From Limisphaera sp026417315 (GTDB taxonomy: Bacteria > Verrucomicrobiota > Verrucomicrobiia > Limisphaerales > Limisphaeraceae): DNA of 64,000 nucleotides. Of this stretch, positions 1 through 8,531 are shown in pieces. Numbering within the stretch: the first letter of the stretch is position 1; each line of letters begins with the position of its first letter. The DNA is taken from NCBI RefSeq assembly GCF_049537125.1, contig NZ_JBMVQY010000001.1:1-64000 (forward strand). Reading direction: 5' to 3'. Made by a program: the position numbers and the translations under genes. The notes beneath the pieces are model-generated. The model worked only from the letters and a program-made list of their open reading frames with translations, had not been told where the DNA came from and searched no databases.

Positions 1-345
1 CCGATCGCTCGTCCCGTAGCTCATCACCCGCACCAGCCGGTTCTCCGCGTCCCAACTGTACACCCACCGCCCGTCCCCCACAAGCTTGCTATCCGCATCG
101 TAGCAGAAGCCGTGCGGCAACTGGCACATCATCAGCTGAACCCTCATTTCCCACAACACATATTGGCCCGAGCATACTGGCAGCATGGCCATGTTCGTGA
201 CGCCCAGGCCGATGCACCCGTGGAGTTCTCCACCACCAGTTCCGGCCGGAAATACTTCTCCTAGCGCCAGCCCAGGTGGCTGTTCTCAAAGACGCTGGCC
301 GTGTTGGTCGCCTCGCGCAGAATGTTCTCATATTCCAGCAATCCT
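1..345 (-). pseudogene. Decayed RHS-repeat remnant (unit A)
   Basis: The first ~95 bases on the minus strand read DGRWVYSWDAENRLVRVMSY, the same RHS core segment found in the other units of this array. Upstream, to about base 345, RHS-like pieces (EKYFRPELVVENSTGA, and a YDADSKLV version of the usual YDGDGNLV) lie in different frames, separated by a stop and at least one frameshift. This part is diverged from the other units, so it seems to come from another RHS lineage. The 3' end, with any tip domain, is beyond the left edge. No function is expected. Confidence 0.6.
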
Positions 346-598
346 GACGCTGCCCCATTCCGCGACAAATCCCAGCATGCGATTCAAACAACTCGTATCA
401 CATGCTGATTCACTCAATCTCATCCATACCCCGCAGTGGGAGGAGGAAGGCCCCCTGCTGCAGCCACCAGGTGCGTTTGGTCTGCCATCAGAAATGAGCG
501 TCCGTAATCAAGCGCAGCCTGCTGGATGGCTGACCTCCTATCGAGATGGCCTGAGGCGAACTAGAGACCTTACACTGTTTGGGCTGGACCCCATTCCG

Positions 599-889
599 TC
601 ACCCGCGCCTGCGTCGGGCCTTCAGGATGAAGATCAACCCTGCCGTCACAAGGCAGGGCAAGAATAGGAGCAGCAACCAGGGCCAGAAAAAGTAGAACGC
701 AGCAGTCATGAGATAGTTTGCTGAGAAAGACGCTGGCGCGCCGGCGAGAATCAGATTCACAACACCACCAATGGCTAAGCTGGCAACGCCACAGCAAACA
801 GAAAGCTTTCTGAAGCCGCCCTTGGTGAACCACGCGAGTAGCCCGCCAGTCAGAATGCCTACTATGCTCAGGAAGATGAGAAAGTCCAT
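599..889 (-). CDS. Small membrane protein, candidate immunity partner of RHS unit B
   Basis: Encodes 96 residues with about three hydrophobic segments (residues ~3-20, ~32-50 and ~62-88) and a basic C-terminal end (KARRRRG), so it should be an integral inner-membrane protein. I recognise no family. It starts 10 nt after the stop of the RHS gene at 900-2303, with a weak GAGAG element before the ATG, so it is probably co-translated with it. Small unique genes directly downstream of RHS tips are usually immunity genes in polymorphic toxin systems. The role is inferred from position and from the same layout in the other units; a membrane immunity protein would fit a toxin acting at or across the membrane. 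Confidence 0.55.
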   Translation of the reverse strand: MDFLIFLSIVGILTGGLLAWFTKGGFRKLSVCCGVASLAIGGVVNLILAGAPASFSANYLMTAAFYFFWPWLLLLFLPCLVTAGLIFILKARRRRG

Positions 890-899
890 ACGCTCTCAG

Positions 900-2303
900 T
901 TACCAGCTAAACGTCTTATCAACGGTTACCTCTCCGTCTCCCAAAAGTCCGGAAAGTGACTGCTGCTGGAAGTCGTGAATGGTCTTGCCTTTAACTCGCA
1001 CGACGTATGAAGGATAACTGTCGTGCTTGCCAGTCAGGCGTCCCTGCCGCGAACAAAAGTTCAGTGCTATGTCGAAATTGTAATCAATGTCCATGAACGG
1101 CGGAAGCACCGCTGAGTGCGCATCGCCGATCATCGTGACGGTGAAGTTCGGATGGGTTCCGACTGCCCACTGCCAGAACGTCGAAGTTCCTGGGACGGGA
1201 TAGCCGAGCACGCTTGTAAAACCGGTGAACGTCGATGAAGTCGAGATCTTGCCGTATTCGTCAATAACAACTCTGTGTATGGTTTTGACACCGGCCTGAG
1301 CGTCGGGTGGTCGGATTACCGTCATTACAACAATCTGGACGTTCTCAAGGCCGAGGATGTCGATCTGGTCGATAGGTTTGGTCCCAGCAAAAGTGTCCGC
1401 GGCAAGCAAGGCCCTCTTTACGAGTTCAACAACGTGCCGCGAAGTCTTTCCGCGCACGCGGTCGTGGAGGAACGCAAAGTCTGCGATGGGATCGCGACTT
1501 GGCCAGCGGCCCGTGCTTGGGCTGTAGGCCCGGTATTCGTAGAGCACCAGCCCCGTTGCCGGGTCCGTCCGCTTCGTGCTGAAACGGAAGGGGTTGGAGG
1601 GAGCGGCGGGGCCGGTGGTGCGGAGGGGCTCGCCGAAGGGACCGTACTCGTAGCGGGCGGTCGCGGTGCCGGTGGAAGCAGAGACCAACTGCCAGACATT
1701 GCCGTTGCCGTCGTAGGTGACGAAATGCGTCCCGGACGCCGGACCGCTCGTCACGCGCACCCAGAGCAGACCACCCACGCCACCGGCACCGTCCAGCGTC
1801 TCGCTCAAGTCCAGGGCCCACACATAGCTGCGCACCAGCGCGTGGTTCGTAGCGTTCAACTCTGCAAGGTGCCGGCCGAAGCAGACCGGATCGCTCACGA
1901 ATTTCAGGTCCTCCGTCACCACCCAAACCCCGTTGCTCAGCACGTAGCTGGTCTGCCGGATCCGCCGGCACAGCGCATCGTACGCCCAGTCCACCCGACG
2001 CCAACCGGCCCGATCCGCCGCCCCGTAGCTCATCACCCGCACCAGCCGGTTCTCCGCGTCCCAACTGTACACCCACCGCCCGTCCCGCACAAGGTTCCCG
2101 TCCCCGTCGTACATGAGCGTCTCCGGACTCTGCGCCACAAAGTCCGACCGCACCTCCCACTGCACCCGGTCCGGATTGCCCCGCACCACCCCCAGGTTCG
2201 TCACCACCACGCACACCCACCGGTCCGGTTGTTCACTACCGCCTCCCCGTACCAGTACCTCCCCTGCCGCACCACCGGCGCCCATTCGTTCGTGCCCCAC
2301 CAC
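900..2303 (-). CDS. RHS core fragment with unique C-terminal tip (unit B)
   Basis: From about residue 32 this is an RHS repeat-associated core: YDGDGN, DGRWVYSWDAENRL, FVTYDGNGNV, YEYGPFGEPLRTTGP, NPFRFSTKRTD, YEYRAYSPSTGRW and RDP. After R-D-P comes a unique tip of ~195 residues containing IDYNF, TGKHDSYPSYVVRVKGK and a GDGEVTVDK end. This pattern resembles the DUF3238-type domains seen at RHS C-termini (by eye only). The first ~30 residues are out of frame: compared with unit C, one base is missing near 2217-2223, and the true RHS frame continues upstream to about 2340 (TNATVTLWWGTNEW). The gene is therefore 5'-truncated and frameshifted, with no native start or signal peptide. The candidate immunity gene 599-889 follows. 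Confidence 0.7.
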   Translation of the reverse strand: MVGHERMGAGGAAGEVLVRGGGSEQPDRWVCVVVTNLGVVRGNPDRVQWEVRSDFVAQSPETLMYDGDGNLVRDGRWVYSWDAENRLVRVMSYGAADRAGWRRVDWAYDALCRRIRQTSYVLSNGVWVVTEDLKFVSDPVCFGRHLAELNATNHALVRSYVWALDLSETLDGAGGVGGLLWVRVTSGPASGTHFVTYDGNGNVWQLVSASTGTATARYEYGPFGEPLRTTGPAAPSNPFRFSTKRTDPATGLVLYEYRAYSPSTGRWPSRDPIADFAFLHDRVRGKTSRHVVELVKRALLAADTFAGTKPIDQIDILGLENVQIVVMTVIRPPDAQAGVKTIHRVVIDEYGKISTSSTFTGFTSVLGYPVPGTSTFWQWAVGTHPNFTVTMIGDAHSAVLPPFMDIDYNFDIALNFCSRQGRLTGKHDSYPSYVVRVKGKTIHDFQQQSLSGLLGDGEVTVDKTFSW

Positions 2304-2405
2304 AGCGTCACCGTCGCATTCGTAGGCGCCTCCTCCTGACCACCTCCTTCACAATCGTTCTGTGGGGGCGCGCTTCGCGTTCGTAGCTAACTAACCAACC
2401 CTCAT

Positions 2406-2597
2406 CTATTCCACATCGGAACGGTTTTTGCTGATAAAGATCATCCGGATCAAAAAACAGAATAGACAAAAGCCAGCTGCCACCGCTACCATGCCAGAGT
2501 CAAGCCAGTAAGCCAGGCAGGAAAGCAGGTAGCTCAGAGCAAAAAGGCTGACTGCCTGCTTGTCAACGGGTGGATCTCGATGAATGATTGCAGACAT
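2406..2597 (-). CDS. Small membrane protein, candidate immunity partner of RHS unit C
   Basis: About 63 residues starting MSAIIHRDPPVDKQ, with two hydrophobic segments in the second half (FALSYLLSCLAYWL and VAVAAGFCLFCFLIRMIFI) and a charged tail. No family recognised. The ATG at 2597 lies 14 nt after the RHS stop at 2612, preceded by GGGAAGCTGAAG. A longer start at 2633 would overlap the RHS gene by 22 nt; I prefer the inner one because it matches the spacing in the other units. The immunity role is inferred only from position. Confidence 0.5.
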   Translation of the reverse strand: MSAIIHRDPPVDKQAVSLFALSYLLSCLAYWLDSGMVAVAAGFCLFCFLIRMIFISKNRSDVE

Positions 2598-2611
2598 CTT
2601 CAGCTTCCCTG

Positions 2612-4054
2612 TTAAGGAGCCTTTCCACTGCATCTGGTAAACTCAGGCCCGGGAGGGCAGAGACACAACAGAACAGTGAGTTGCCAACGCGGCGACAGTG
2701 GGATCTTCCGCTCTATTGACAATGTCTTTGGACATTTACCGCCACATACGTCCACAGCTAGTGTGGCAGTCCAGACGCACCATGGGCCATCTATACGGAA
2801 CATCAGCTTCCCAAAACCGCGCCAATACACACAAAATGCAGGAGGTCTCGGCGACTGAGCGCAGTTGGCACACCAAGGCCCGGTCTTATATTGCCCGCAC
2901 TTCGGACAGATCCCGCCGATTTCACGTCCGTCCAAATCGTAGAATCCGACGGTGTTGTTCTGAACCCAGCCGTACAAGTTGCAGCCACCTGCTTCCTGTG
3001 CTGGATCTCTATTTAGCCACCGTCCCTCAGACGGGCTACAAGCTCGAAACTCATAGAGCACCAGCCTCGTAGCGGCGTCGGTTCGTTTCGTGCTGAAGCG
3101 GAAGGGGTTGAAGGGAGCAGCGGGGCCGGTGGCGCGGAGGGGTTCGCCGAAGGGGCCGTATTCGTACCGGGCGGCCTCCGTGCCAGTGCTGGCGGAAAGC
3201 AATTGCCACACGTTCCCGTTGCCGTCGTAGGTCACAAAATGCGTTTCCGAGGCCGGACCACCGGCCACCCGAACCCACAGCAATCCGCCCGCGCCACCGG
3301 CGCCGTCCAGCGTCTCGCTCAAGTTCAGGGCCCACACATAGCTGCGCACCACGGCATGGTTCGTGGCATTCAGTTCTGCAATGTGCCGGCCGAACCACAC
3401 CGGATCGCTCACGAATTTCAGGTCCTCCGTCACCACCCAAACCCCGTTGCTCAGCACGTAGCTCGTCTGCCGGATCCGCCGGCCCAGCGCATCGTACGGC
3501 CCGTCCACCTGACGCCAACCGGCCCGATCGCTCGCCCCATAGCTCATCACCCGCACCAGCCGGTTCTCCGCGTCCCAACTGTACACCCACCGCCCGTCCC
3601 GTACAAGGTTCCCATCCCCGTCATAGATCAGCGTCTCCGGACTCTGCGCCACAAAGTCCGACCGCACCTCCGATTGCACCCGGTCCGGATTGCCCCGCAC
3701 CACCCCCAGGTTCGTCACCACCACCCACACCCCGCCGCTCCGATTGTTCACCTGCGCCTCCCCGTACCAGTACCTCCCCTGCCGCACCACCGGCGCCCAT
3801 TCGTTCGTGCCCCACCACAGCGTCACCGTCGCATTCGTGGCCGCCTCGCCCGCGACCGCCAGGTACGGCGGCACCGTCCGACTGGTGTACTGGTTGAGCC
3901 GATTGACCGTGTTGGTGCTCCAGTGCAGGCTCTGGCCCCGTTCGTCCCCGCCCCAGGCCCCGGTCGTCCGGTTCCCAATCGCATCGTGCCGATACTCGAA
4001 CTGTTGCCCCGCCACCAGCGTGCCATCGGCCCAGTACCGACGCCCCGACTGCAA
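2612..4054 (-). CDS. RHS core fragment with zinc-ribbon-like tip (unit C)
   Basis: Encodes 480 residues. It begins inside RHS repeats (SGRRYWADGTLVAGQQFEYR, DAIGNRTTGAWGG), runs through the core, and ends the core with GRWLNRDPAQEAGGCNLYGW. The tip of ~125 residues opens with CPKCGQ...WCANC, a C-x2-C...C-x2-C zinc-ribbon-like motif, and has further cysteines (DVCGGKCP, LCLCPP). In the array it is the longest well-preserved core after unit D. The same frame continues upstream past a TGA at 4085-4087 to about 4350, so this ORF is the 3' part of a longer RHS gene. Its start is arbitrary and no signal peptide is present. A membrane-protein gene follows downstream. Confidence 0.7.
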   Translation of the reverse strand: MQSGRRYWADGTLVAGQQFEYRHDAIGNRTTGAWGGDERGQSLHWSTNTVNRLNQYTSRTVPPYLAVAGEAATNATVTLWWGTNEWAPVVRQGRYWYGEAQVNNRSGGVWVVVTNLGVVRGNPDRVQSEVRSDFVAQSPETLIYDGDGNLVRDGRWVYSWDAENRLVRVMSYGASDRAGWRQVDGPYDALGRRIRQTSYVLSNGVWVVTEDLKFVSDPVWFGRHIAELNATNHAVVRSYVWALNLSETLDGAGGAGGLLWVRVAGGPASETHFVTYDGNGNVWQLLSASTGTEAARYEYGPFGEPLRATGPAAPFNPFRFSTKRTDAATRLVLYEFRACSPSEGRWLNRDPAQEAGGCNLYGWVQNNTVGFYDLDGREIGGICPKCGQYKTGPWCANCAQSPRPPAFCVYWRGFGKLMFRIDGPWCVWTATLAVDVCGGKCPKTLSIERKIPLSPRWQLTVLLCLCPPGPEFTRCSGKAP

Positions 4055-4084
4055 CTGCCCGTAGGCATCGTAGCGGTAGGCCCA

Positions 4085-4350
4085 TCAACTCCCATCGGCC
4101 CAATCGGCCCGCACCCGTTGGCCCCGTTCGTCGTAGGTCCAGCGCAGCCGGCTGACCAGCCCCGTGGCGGCCACCGATTGGATGTTGGTCAACCGGTTCC
4201 AGGCATCGAAGCCCCGCGTGGTCGTCAGCCGCACCGTTCCCGACTGTCGGAAGCTCACCTGCCGCACCATTGGCGCCAGCGGTTCCCACTCGTAGTCGGC
4301 CCGATGGCCGGCGTGCTCCGACACTGTGACCAGTCGGTGGGTCACGCCAC
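4085..4350 (-). pseudogene. Upstream part of RHS unit C, cut off by an in-frame TGA
   Basis: In the same frame as 2612-4054 and separated from it only by TGA at 4085-4087. It reads HRADYEWEPLAP, QVSFRQSGTVRLTTTRGFDA, LTNIQSVAATGLVSRLRWTY and ADWADGS-stop. Unit D has ADGSRWVYSYDAY at this spot (AGC CGG TGG), where unit C has AGT TGA TGG, so an arginine codon became a stop. RHS similarity fades at about 4345-4350, which is the 5' end of the unit. The sequence beyond it (to ~4590) matches nothing I know. Confidence 0.6.
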
Positions 4351-4590
4351 AGGGCGTGGGCGCCTGCAAGCGGCGCCCCGTGGGCCGTCGCCCCAAGCTT
4401 GACTCAGGGGCACGAATAGAAAGCGGCTTTTCGGAACGGTCGAGCGTGGTGCGCACTTGGGCTCCCAAAGGCCAAACGCCCCGACGGAGTTTCCGTCCTG
4501 CTTGGGGCAAGCTTTCCGTGATCGCGGGCATCCCTTTGGTGGGGGTTCTACTATCGGTCTCATCGCGGCAGCATCAGGGCGGCTCAGGTA

Positions 4591-4948
4591 GTGGATTTTC
4601 TAAGCTCTCTGCACCGCCAGCGGCCTGGCAACCGCTTGATCCTCTGGCATGTCTTTGGCCCCGTACCGCAGCCGTCGGGTACGCGGCGATGTGCAATGGA
4701 CCGAAGAACAGATCGTGCTGCCTCGGCTGCCGGCCTATGCGCCGGAACTCAAGTCGGCCGGATACACCTGGGGACACCTCAAGTACCCTGCGCCGGCCAA
4801 CTTCTGCCCTCGGCGCTTCTACCACTTGAGCCGGAAGGCGTGGCGTTCGCTCCGGCACAGCCAGCGCCCCCGACCTTGATGCGCGCCTTCTTGCAGCGAC
4901 CAGAGCTTTCCTTGTCTCCGATCGTTACCCATTCAGCCGAGCCTCAAT
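4591..4948 (+). mobile_element. IS630-family transposase remnant (C-terminal part, two frameshifts)
   Basis: Frame from 4649 reads YRSRRVRGDVQWTEEQIVL then LPAYAPELKSAGYTWGHLKY and ANFCPRRFYHLSRKAWRSLR. This matches the conserved C-terminal part of IS630-type DDE transposases (LPxYAPELNPxExxWxxxK, then ANFCP and LSRxARRxLR). The final stretch (PTLMRAFLQRPELSL, like PTLxxAFWxQAELSL) is in the frame of 4591, so a frameshift lies near 4855. A second switch near 4645 would join an upstream piece (LHRQRPGNRLILW). The E of the catalytic PELNPxE region is changed (PELKSAG). No N-terminus or inverted repeats were found. A dead element between units C and D. Confidence 0.7.
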
Positions 4949-5415
4949 AAGCCAGGATATTTGTATTTCGCGAACAGTTTATTCTCCCGATCAAGCATTG
5001 CTTGCGTTTCTGCGGCCTCAAACGCATCGCTTTCCAGTTCGAGCGATGCACCATGCTTGAAGTACTCCGCGCGTTCCTCATGCGAACGAGGATCAAAAAG
5101 AAGGTGTGGCATTCCAACGATCCTATAATCCGACGTTCTCTGAAATACCTCAAGGCGACTGAGGAACTTAGCCAGGTGCCCAGTTGTGACAACATCCCGA
5201 ACTGCTGAATCGACCTCTAGAAGCTTAAGAAGATGAATCCCCAAAGCCCCCGCCTTCATTCTGCCCGACACACCCGCAAATAGCGCCATTGCCAGATCGG
5301 CATGGTCGCTAAAAACTGTCGCCACGCGATCGCAAACGGCCTCCAGATCGAGCTCCTCCTCCGGATCCCGGTCGGAACCGACGATCTTCTTCAGTGTTGC
5401 AGAGAGTGGGGGCAT
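4933..5415 (-). CDS. Soluble protein, candidate immunity partner of RHS unit D
   Basis: Encodes 160 residues, acidic and mostly helical in look, with no signal peptide or membrane segment (opening MPPLSATLKKIVGSDRDPEE, ending KYKYPGLLRLG). No family recognised. Its ATG is only 3 nt after the TAG stop of the RHS gene at 5419, implying translational coupling. By position it is a cytoplasmic immunity protein for the unit D tip (inference). The 3' end overlaps the last bases of the IS630 remnant, so the C-terminus may have been altered by that insertion or by its decay. Confidence 0.6.
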   Translation of the reverse strand: MPPLSATLKKIVGSDRDPEEELDLEAVCDRVATVFSDHADLAMALFAGVSGRMKAGALGIHLLKLLEVDSAVRDVVTTGHLAKFLSRLEVFQRTSDYRIVGMPHLLFDPRSHEERAEYFKHGASLELESDAFEAAETQAMLDRENKLFAKYKYPGLLRLG

Positions 5416-5418
5416 GGA

Positions 5419-7071
5419 CTAATCGTCTGGCACAACTCGATAGATTCTATCCTTGTTGCACTCGTCGTCCCTACGCTCCAATATCTCTTCCGGGTACTCG
5501 CACCGAAATCTGCAGTGCCTGGTTCCGGTTGGATCAACCCAATCTCGGGTTTTGACGCACTTTTCAATTTTATAGCTCTTCTCCCTGACAGGACAAAGCC
5601 GTCGAGCCAGCCAGTCGCGCAAGCCGGTTTTCTCGCAGACGAAAGCTGTCCCCACGTAGAAGCAGCAGAATGTCACCGTGCAAACAACAACAGGCGGCGG
5701 GCTGGGTTTGGGAATAAAGACCGCTGGCGAAGGCAACGTCGGTGGCGGTACGGGCAGTGGAGCGCTGGACGTCAGACTGTAGCCCCGGTGTTCGGCGAGC
5801 ACCATGGCTGTTGCATAGACTGTCCGCTTGGTCGAGAAGCGGAACGGGTTCGCCTTGGCCATCGACCCTGTGGCGCGAATCGGTTCGCCGAAGGGACCGT
5901 ATTCGTAATGCGCGGTCTCCGTGCCGGTGCTGGCCGAAACCAATTGCCACACGTTCCCGTTGCCGTCGTAGGTGACAAAATGCGCACCCGAGGCCGGACC
6001 ACCGGCCAGCCGCACCCAGAGCAAGCCGCCCACGCCACCGGCACCGTCCAGCGTCTCGCTCAGGTCCAGACTCCACACGTAGCTTTGCACCAGCGTGTGG
6101 TTCGTCGCATTCAGCTCCACGATGTGCCGGCCGAACCACACCGGATCGCTCACGAATTTGAGATCTTCCGTCACCACCCAGACCCCGTTGCTCAGCACGT
6201 AGCCCGTCTGCCGGATGCGCCGGCCCAATGCATCGTACGCCCCGTCCACCCGACGCCAACCGGCCCGGTCTGTGGCCCCATAGCTCATCACGCGCACCAA
6301 CCGGTTCTCCGCGTCCCAACTGTACACCCACCGCCCGTCCCGTACAAGGTTCCCATCCCCGTCATAGATCAGCGTCTCCGGACTCTGCGCCACAAAGTCC
6401 GACCGCACCTCCGATTGCACCCGGTCCGGATTGCCCCGCAGCACCCCCAGGTTCGTCACGCCCGCCAATTGAGCTGTGCGCTTGGGCGGCCGCCAGTTGT
6501 TGCGAGACATTTCCGCCGACTTCCGTCGGCGGCTACCGATTTGTCCCCGGTTGTTCACCTGCGCCTCCCCATACCAGTACCGCCCCTGCCGCACTACCGG
6601 CGCACACTCGTTGGTGCCCCACCAGAGCGTCACCGTCGCATTCGTCGCTGCCTCGCCCGAGACCGCCACATACGGCGGCACCGTCCGACTGGTGTACTGA
6701 TTGAGTCGGTTGACCGTGTTGGTGCTCCAGTGCAGGCTCTGGCCCCGTTCGTCCCCGCCCCAAGCCCCGGCCGTCCGGTTCCCAATCGCATCATGCCGAT
6801 ACTCGAACTGTTGCCCCGCCACCAGTGTGCCATCGGCCCAGTACCGGCGCCCCGACTGCAACTGCCCGTAGGCGTCGTAGCTGTACACCCACCGGCTCCC
6901 GTCGGCCCAGTCGGCCCGCACCCGCTGGCCCCGTTCGTCGTAGGTCCAGCGCAGCCGGCTGACCAGCCCCGTGGCGGCCACCGATTGGATGTTGGTCAAC
7001 CGGTTCCAGGCATCGAAGCCCCGCGTGGTCGTCAGCCGCACCGTGCCCGACTGCCGGAAGCTCACCTGCCG
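5419..7071 (-). CDS. RHS core fragment with cysteine-rich tip (unit D, 3' part)
   Basis: The frame ending at 5419 stays open to 8649, but only the part below ~7071 is RHS protein; above that it is an out-of-frame reading. In frame it carries QVSFRQSGTVRLTTTRGF, DGSRWVYSYDAYGQLQSGRR, YDGDGNLVRDGRWVYSWDAE and NPFRFSTKRT. The usual GRWxxRDP end is missing: after HRGYSLTSS comes a proline-rich linker (PLPVPPPTLPSP) and a ~90-residue tip with nine cysteines (VTFCCFYVG, CVKTRDWVDP, CRFRCEYPEE). Within the core, about 22 extra residues replace SGGVWVV of unit C, caused by an insertion around 6460-6550 with a perfect hairpin. The soluble gene 4933-5415 follows. Confidence 0.65.
   Translation of the reverse strand, partial: RQVSFRQSGTVRLTTTRGFDAWNRLTNIQSVAATGLVSRLRWTYDERGQRVRADWADGSRWVYSYDAYGQLQSGRRYWADGTLVAGQQFEYRHDAIGNRTAGAWGGDERGQSLHWSTNTVNRLNQYTSRTVPPYVAVSGEAATNATVTLWWGTNECAPVVRQGRYWYGEAQVNNRGQIGSRRRKSAEMSRNNWRPPKRTAQLAGVTNLGVLRGNPDRVQSEVRSDFVAQSPETLIYDGDGNLVRDGRWVYSWDAENRLVRVMSYGATDRAGWRRVDGAYDALGRRIRQTGYVLSNGVWVVTEDLKFVSDPVWFGRHIVELNATNHTLVQSYVWSLDLSETLDGAGGVGGLLWVRLAGGPASGAHFVTYDGNGNVWQLVSASTGTETAHYEYGPFGEPIRATGSMAKANPFRFSTKRTVYATAMVLAEHRGYSLTSSAPLPVPPPTLPSPAVFIPKPSPPPVVVCTVTFCCFYVGTAFVCEKTGLRDWLARRLCPVREKSYKIEKCVKTRDWVDPTGTRHCRFRCEYPEEILERRDDECNKDRIYRVVPDD
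6513..6532. repeat. Perfect hairpin inside RHS unit D (REP-like insertion)
   Basis: CCGCCGAC-TTCC-GTCGGCGG, an 8-bp perfect stem with a 4-nt loop. It lies in a stretch (about 6460-6550) present in unit D and absent from the matching place in units B and C, so it came with an insertion. The insertion keeps the reading frame. It resembles REP-type palindromes that spread in bacterial genomes; I see no second copy in this window. Confidence 0.5.
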
Positions 7072-8516
7072 CCCATCGGCGCCAGCGGTTCCCAGTCGTA
7101 GTCCGCCCGATGGCCCAGCTCGTCCGACACGCTCAACAGTCGGTCGCCGCCGCCCCAGGTGTAATCCACCCGGCTGAGCGGTTGCGTGCCCCGCCAGACC
7201 TCCTGGGCGATCCGACGCCCCAAGCTGTCCACCAGGTTCGTCACCCGCACCCCGTCCAGTTCCCCGCCGGTCCAGCTCTCGCTGATCAGTTCCCCGGCTG
7301 CACTGTACCACCGCCGCAGCGTGACCGGGCCCTGCACCACCTCGATCAGCCGACCCCGCCGATCGTACCGGTTGGTGTAGCCCACCGCCCCGCCGCTGTA
7401 TTGAACCGATTCCAGATCGCCGGCCGCGTTGTAGCCGTAGGTCGTCACCAGCCCGCGCGTTCACTGCCGGCTGCGCAACCGACGGCCGGCCCTCCAGCTG
7501 TAGCGCACCGCCCGGCTCTCCGTCGGCACCCCGGTGGTCGGGTCGGCGTACCACTTGGCCACCAGCCAGCCCCGTTGCGGGTCGTACCGCCAGGCCGTCC
7601 GGGCCTGACCGCCCGTGCCCTGCCCGCTGCCCAGGTCGAACTGTTGCCAGGTCACCAAGTTGGTCAGTCGCCCGGCATGATCGTAGCCGCACTCCACCGG
7701 CCAGGCGCTGGTGCCCCAACTGCGCCCCACCTGCCCCTGCGGCGTATAGAGCGTCCGTTGCCAGCGCCCGCCCGGGAACAGCACGTTGGTCGCCCGCAAC
7801 GCAAGGTCGTACTGCCAGATAGTGGTCCGCTCGGTCAGCGGCCCGGCCCCGTCCGGGTCCGGTTGCACCTGCGTGGCCACCAGATCCGCCGCGTTGTAGG
7901 TGAAGGTGGTTGCCCCGTTGCGGCCGTCGATAACCTGCGCCTGCCGCCCGTGCGCCTCGTAGGCGTAGTCGGTGCGGCTCAACAGCGTGGTGCGGGCGCT
8001 GTCGGCCCAGCGCATCACCCGGGCCAACAGCCCGTTGGTGTAGAGTTGCTCGGTGACCGAGCCGTCCGGATGGGTCACGGTGACCAGCCGCTGCTGTTGG
8101 GCCGGCACTCGTTGGATGACCGTGGTGGTGGTCCGGTCGAACCGGAGGCTCACGTGGGTTTCCGGCGCGCTGAGGCTGACGCGTTCTTCCGACACCAGCA
8201 CTTCCTGATTGTCGTCGGTGGTCTCCCAGAGGCGGGTGCGTTGCCAGACGCGTCCGCCCAGCGTCACAGCGTCCTGTTGCTGGCGCCGGATGCGGTCGGG
8301 CCCCTGCAGGTCCAGCTCCCCGTTGCGGTTCAGGTCCGCCACCGTCCGTTCCAACGACCCGTCCTGGCCGTAGGTGTAGAGGGTCTGCACTCCGTCCGGG
8401 TCCCGACTCCGCATCAAGCGGCCCGCCGCGTCGTAGAACTGCAGGGTCTCGGCGCCGTCGGGATACTCCGTGCGCACCGGCCGACCCAACATGTCGCTCC
8501 GAGCGCGTCGTCCCAA
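7062..8516 (-). pseudogene. RHS repeats of unit D, upstream part (in-frame TGA plus frameshift)
   Basis: The most complete RHS repeat stretch here: MLGRPVRTEYPDGAETLQFY, DAAGRLMRSRDPDGVQTLYT, YDHAGRLTNL, YGYNAAGDLESVQYSGG, YDRRGRLIEV, with typical YDxxGRLxxxxxxxG repeats. Two lesions separate it from the core at 5419-7071. One is a TGA at 7461-7463 (SRQ-stop-TRGL, where RHS proteins have Trp, so TGG to TGA). The other is a one-base loss near 7071-7076: unit C reads gccgcaccattgg and unit D gccgcccatcgg, giving a premature end at 7062. The 5' end begins mid-repeat only 15 nt from the lipoprotein gene 8532-8951, so the N-terminus is missing. Confidence 0.65.
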
Positions 8517-8531
8517 ATCGCTCCCTCCCGT

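Noticed and set aside
5302..7101. 599-residue plus-strand ORF across RHS unit D
   Set aside because: It is the antisense reading of the RHS core; equal ORFs appear opposite every other core copy (1275-2339, 3203-4402, 7110-8804) and are His/Pro/Arg-rich with no domain.
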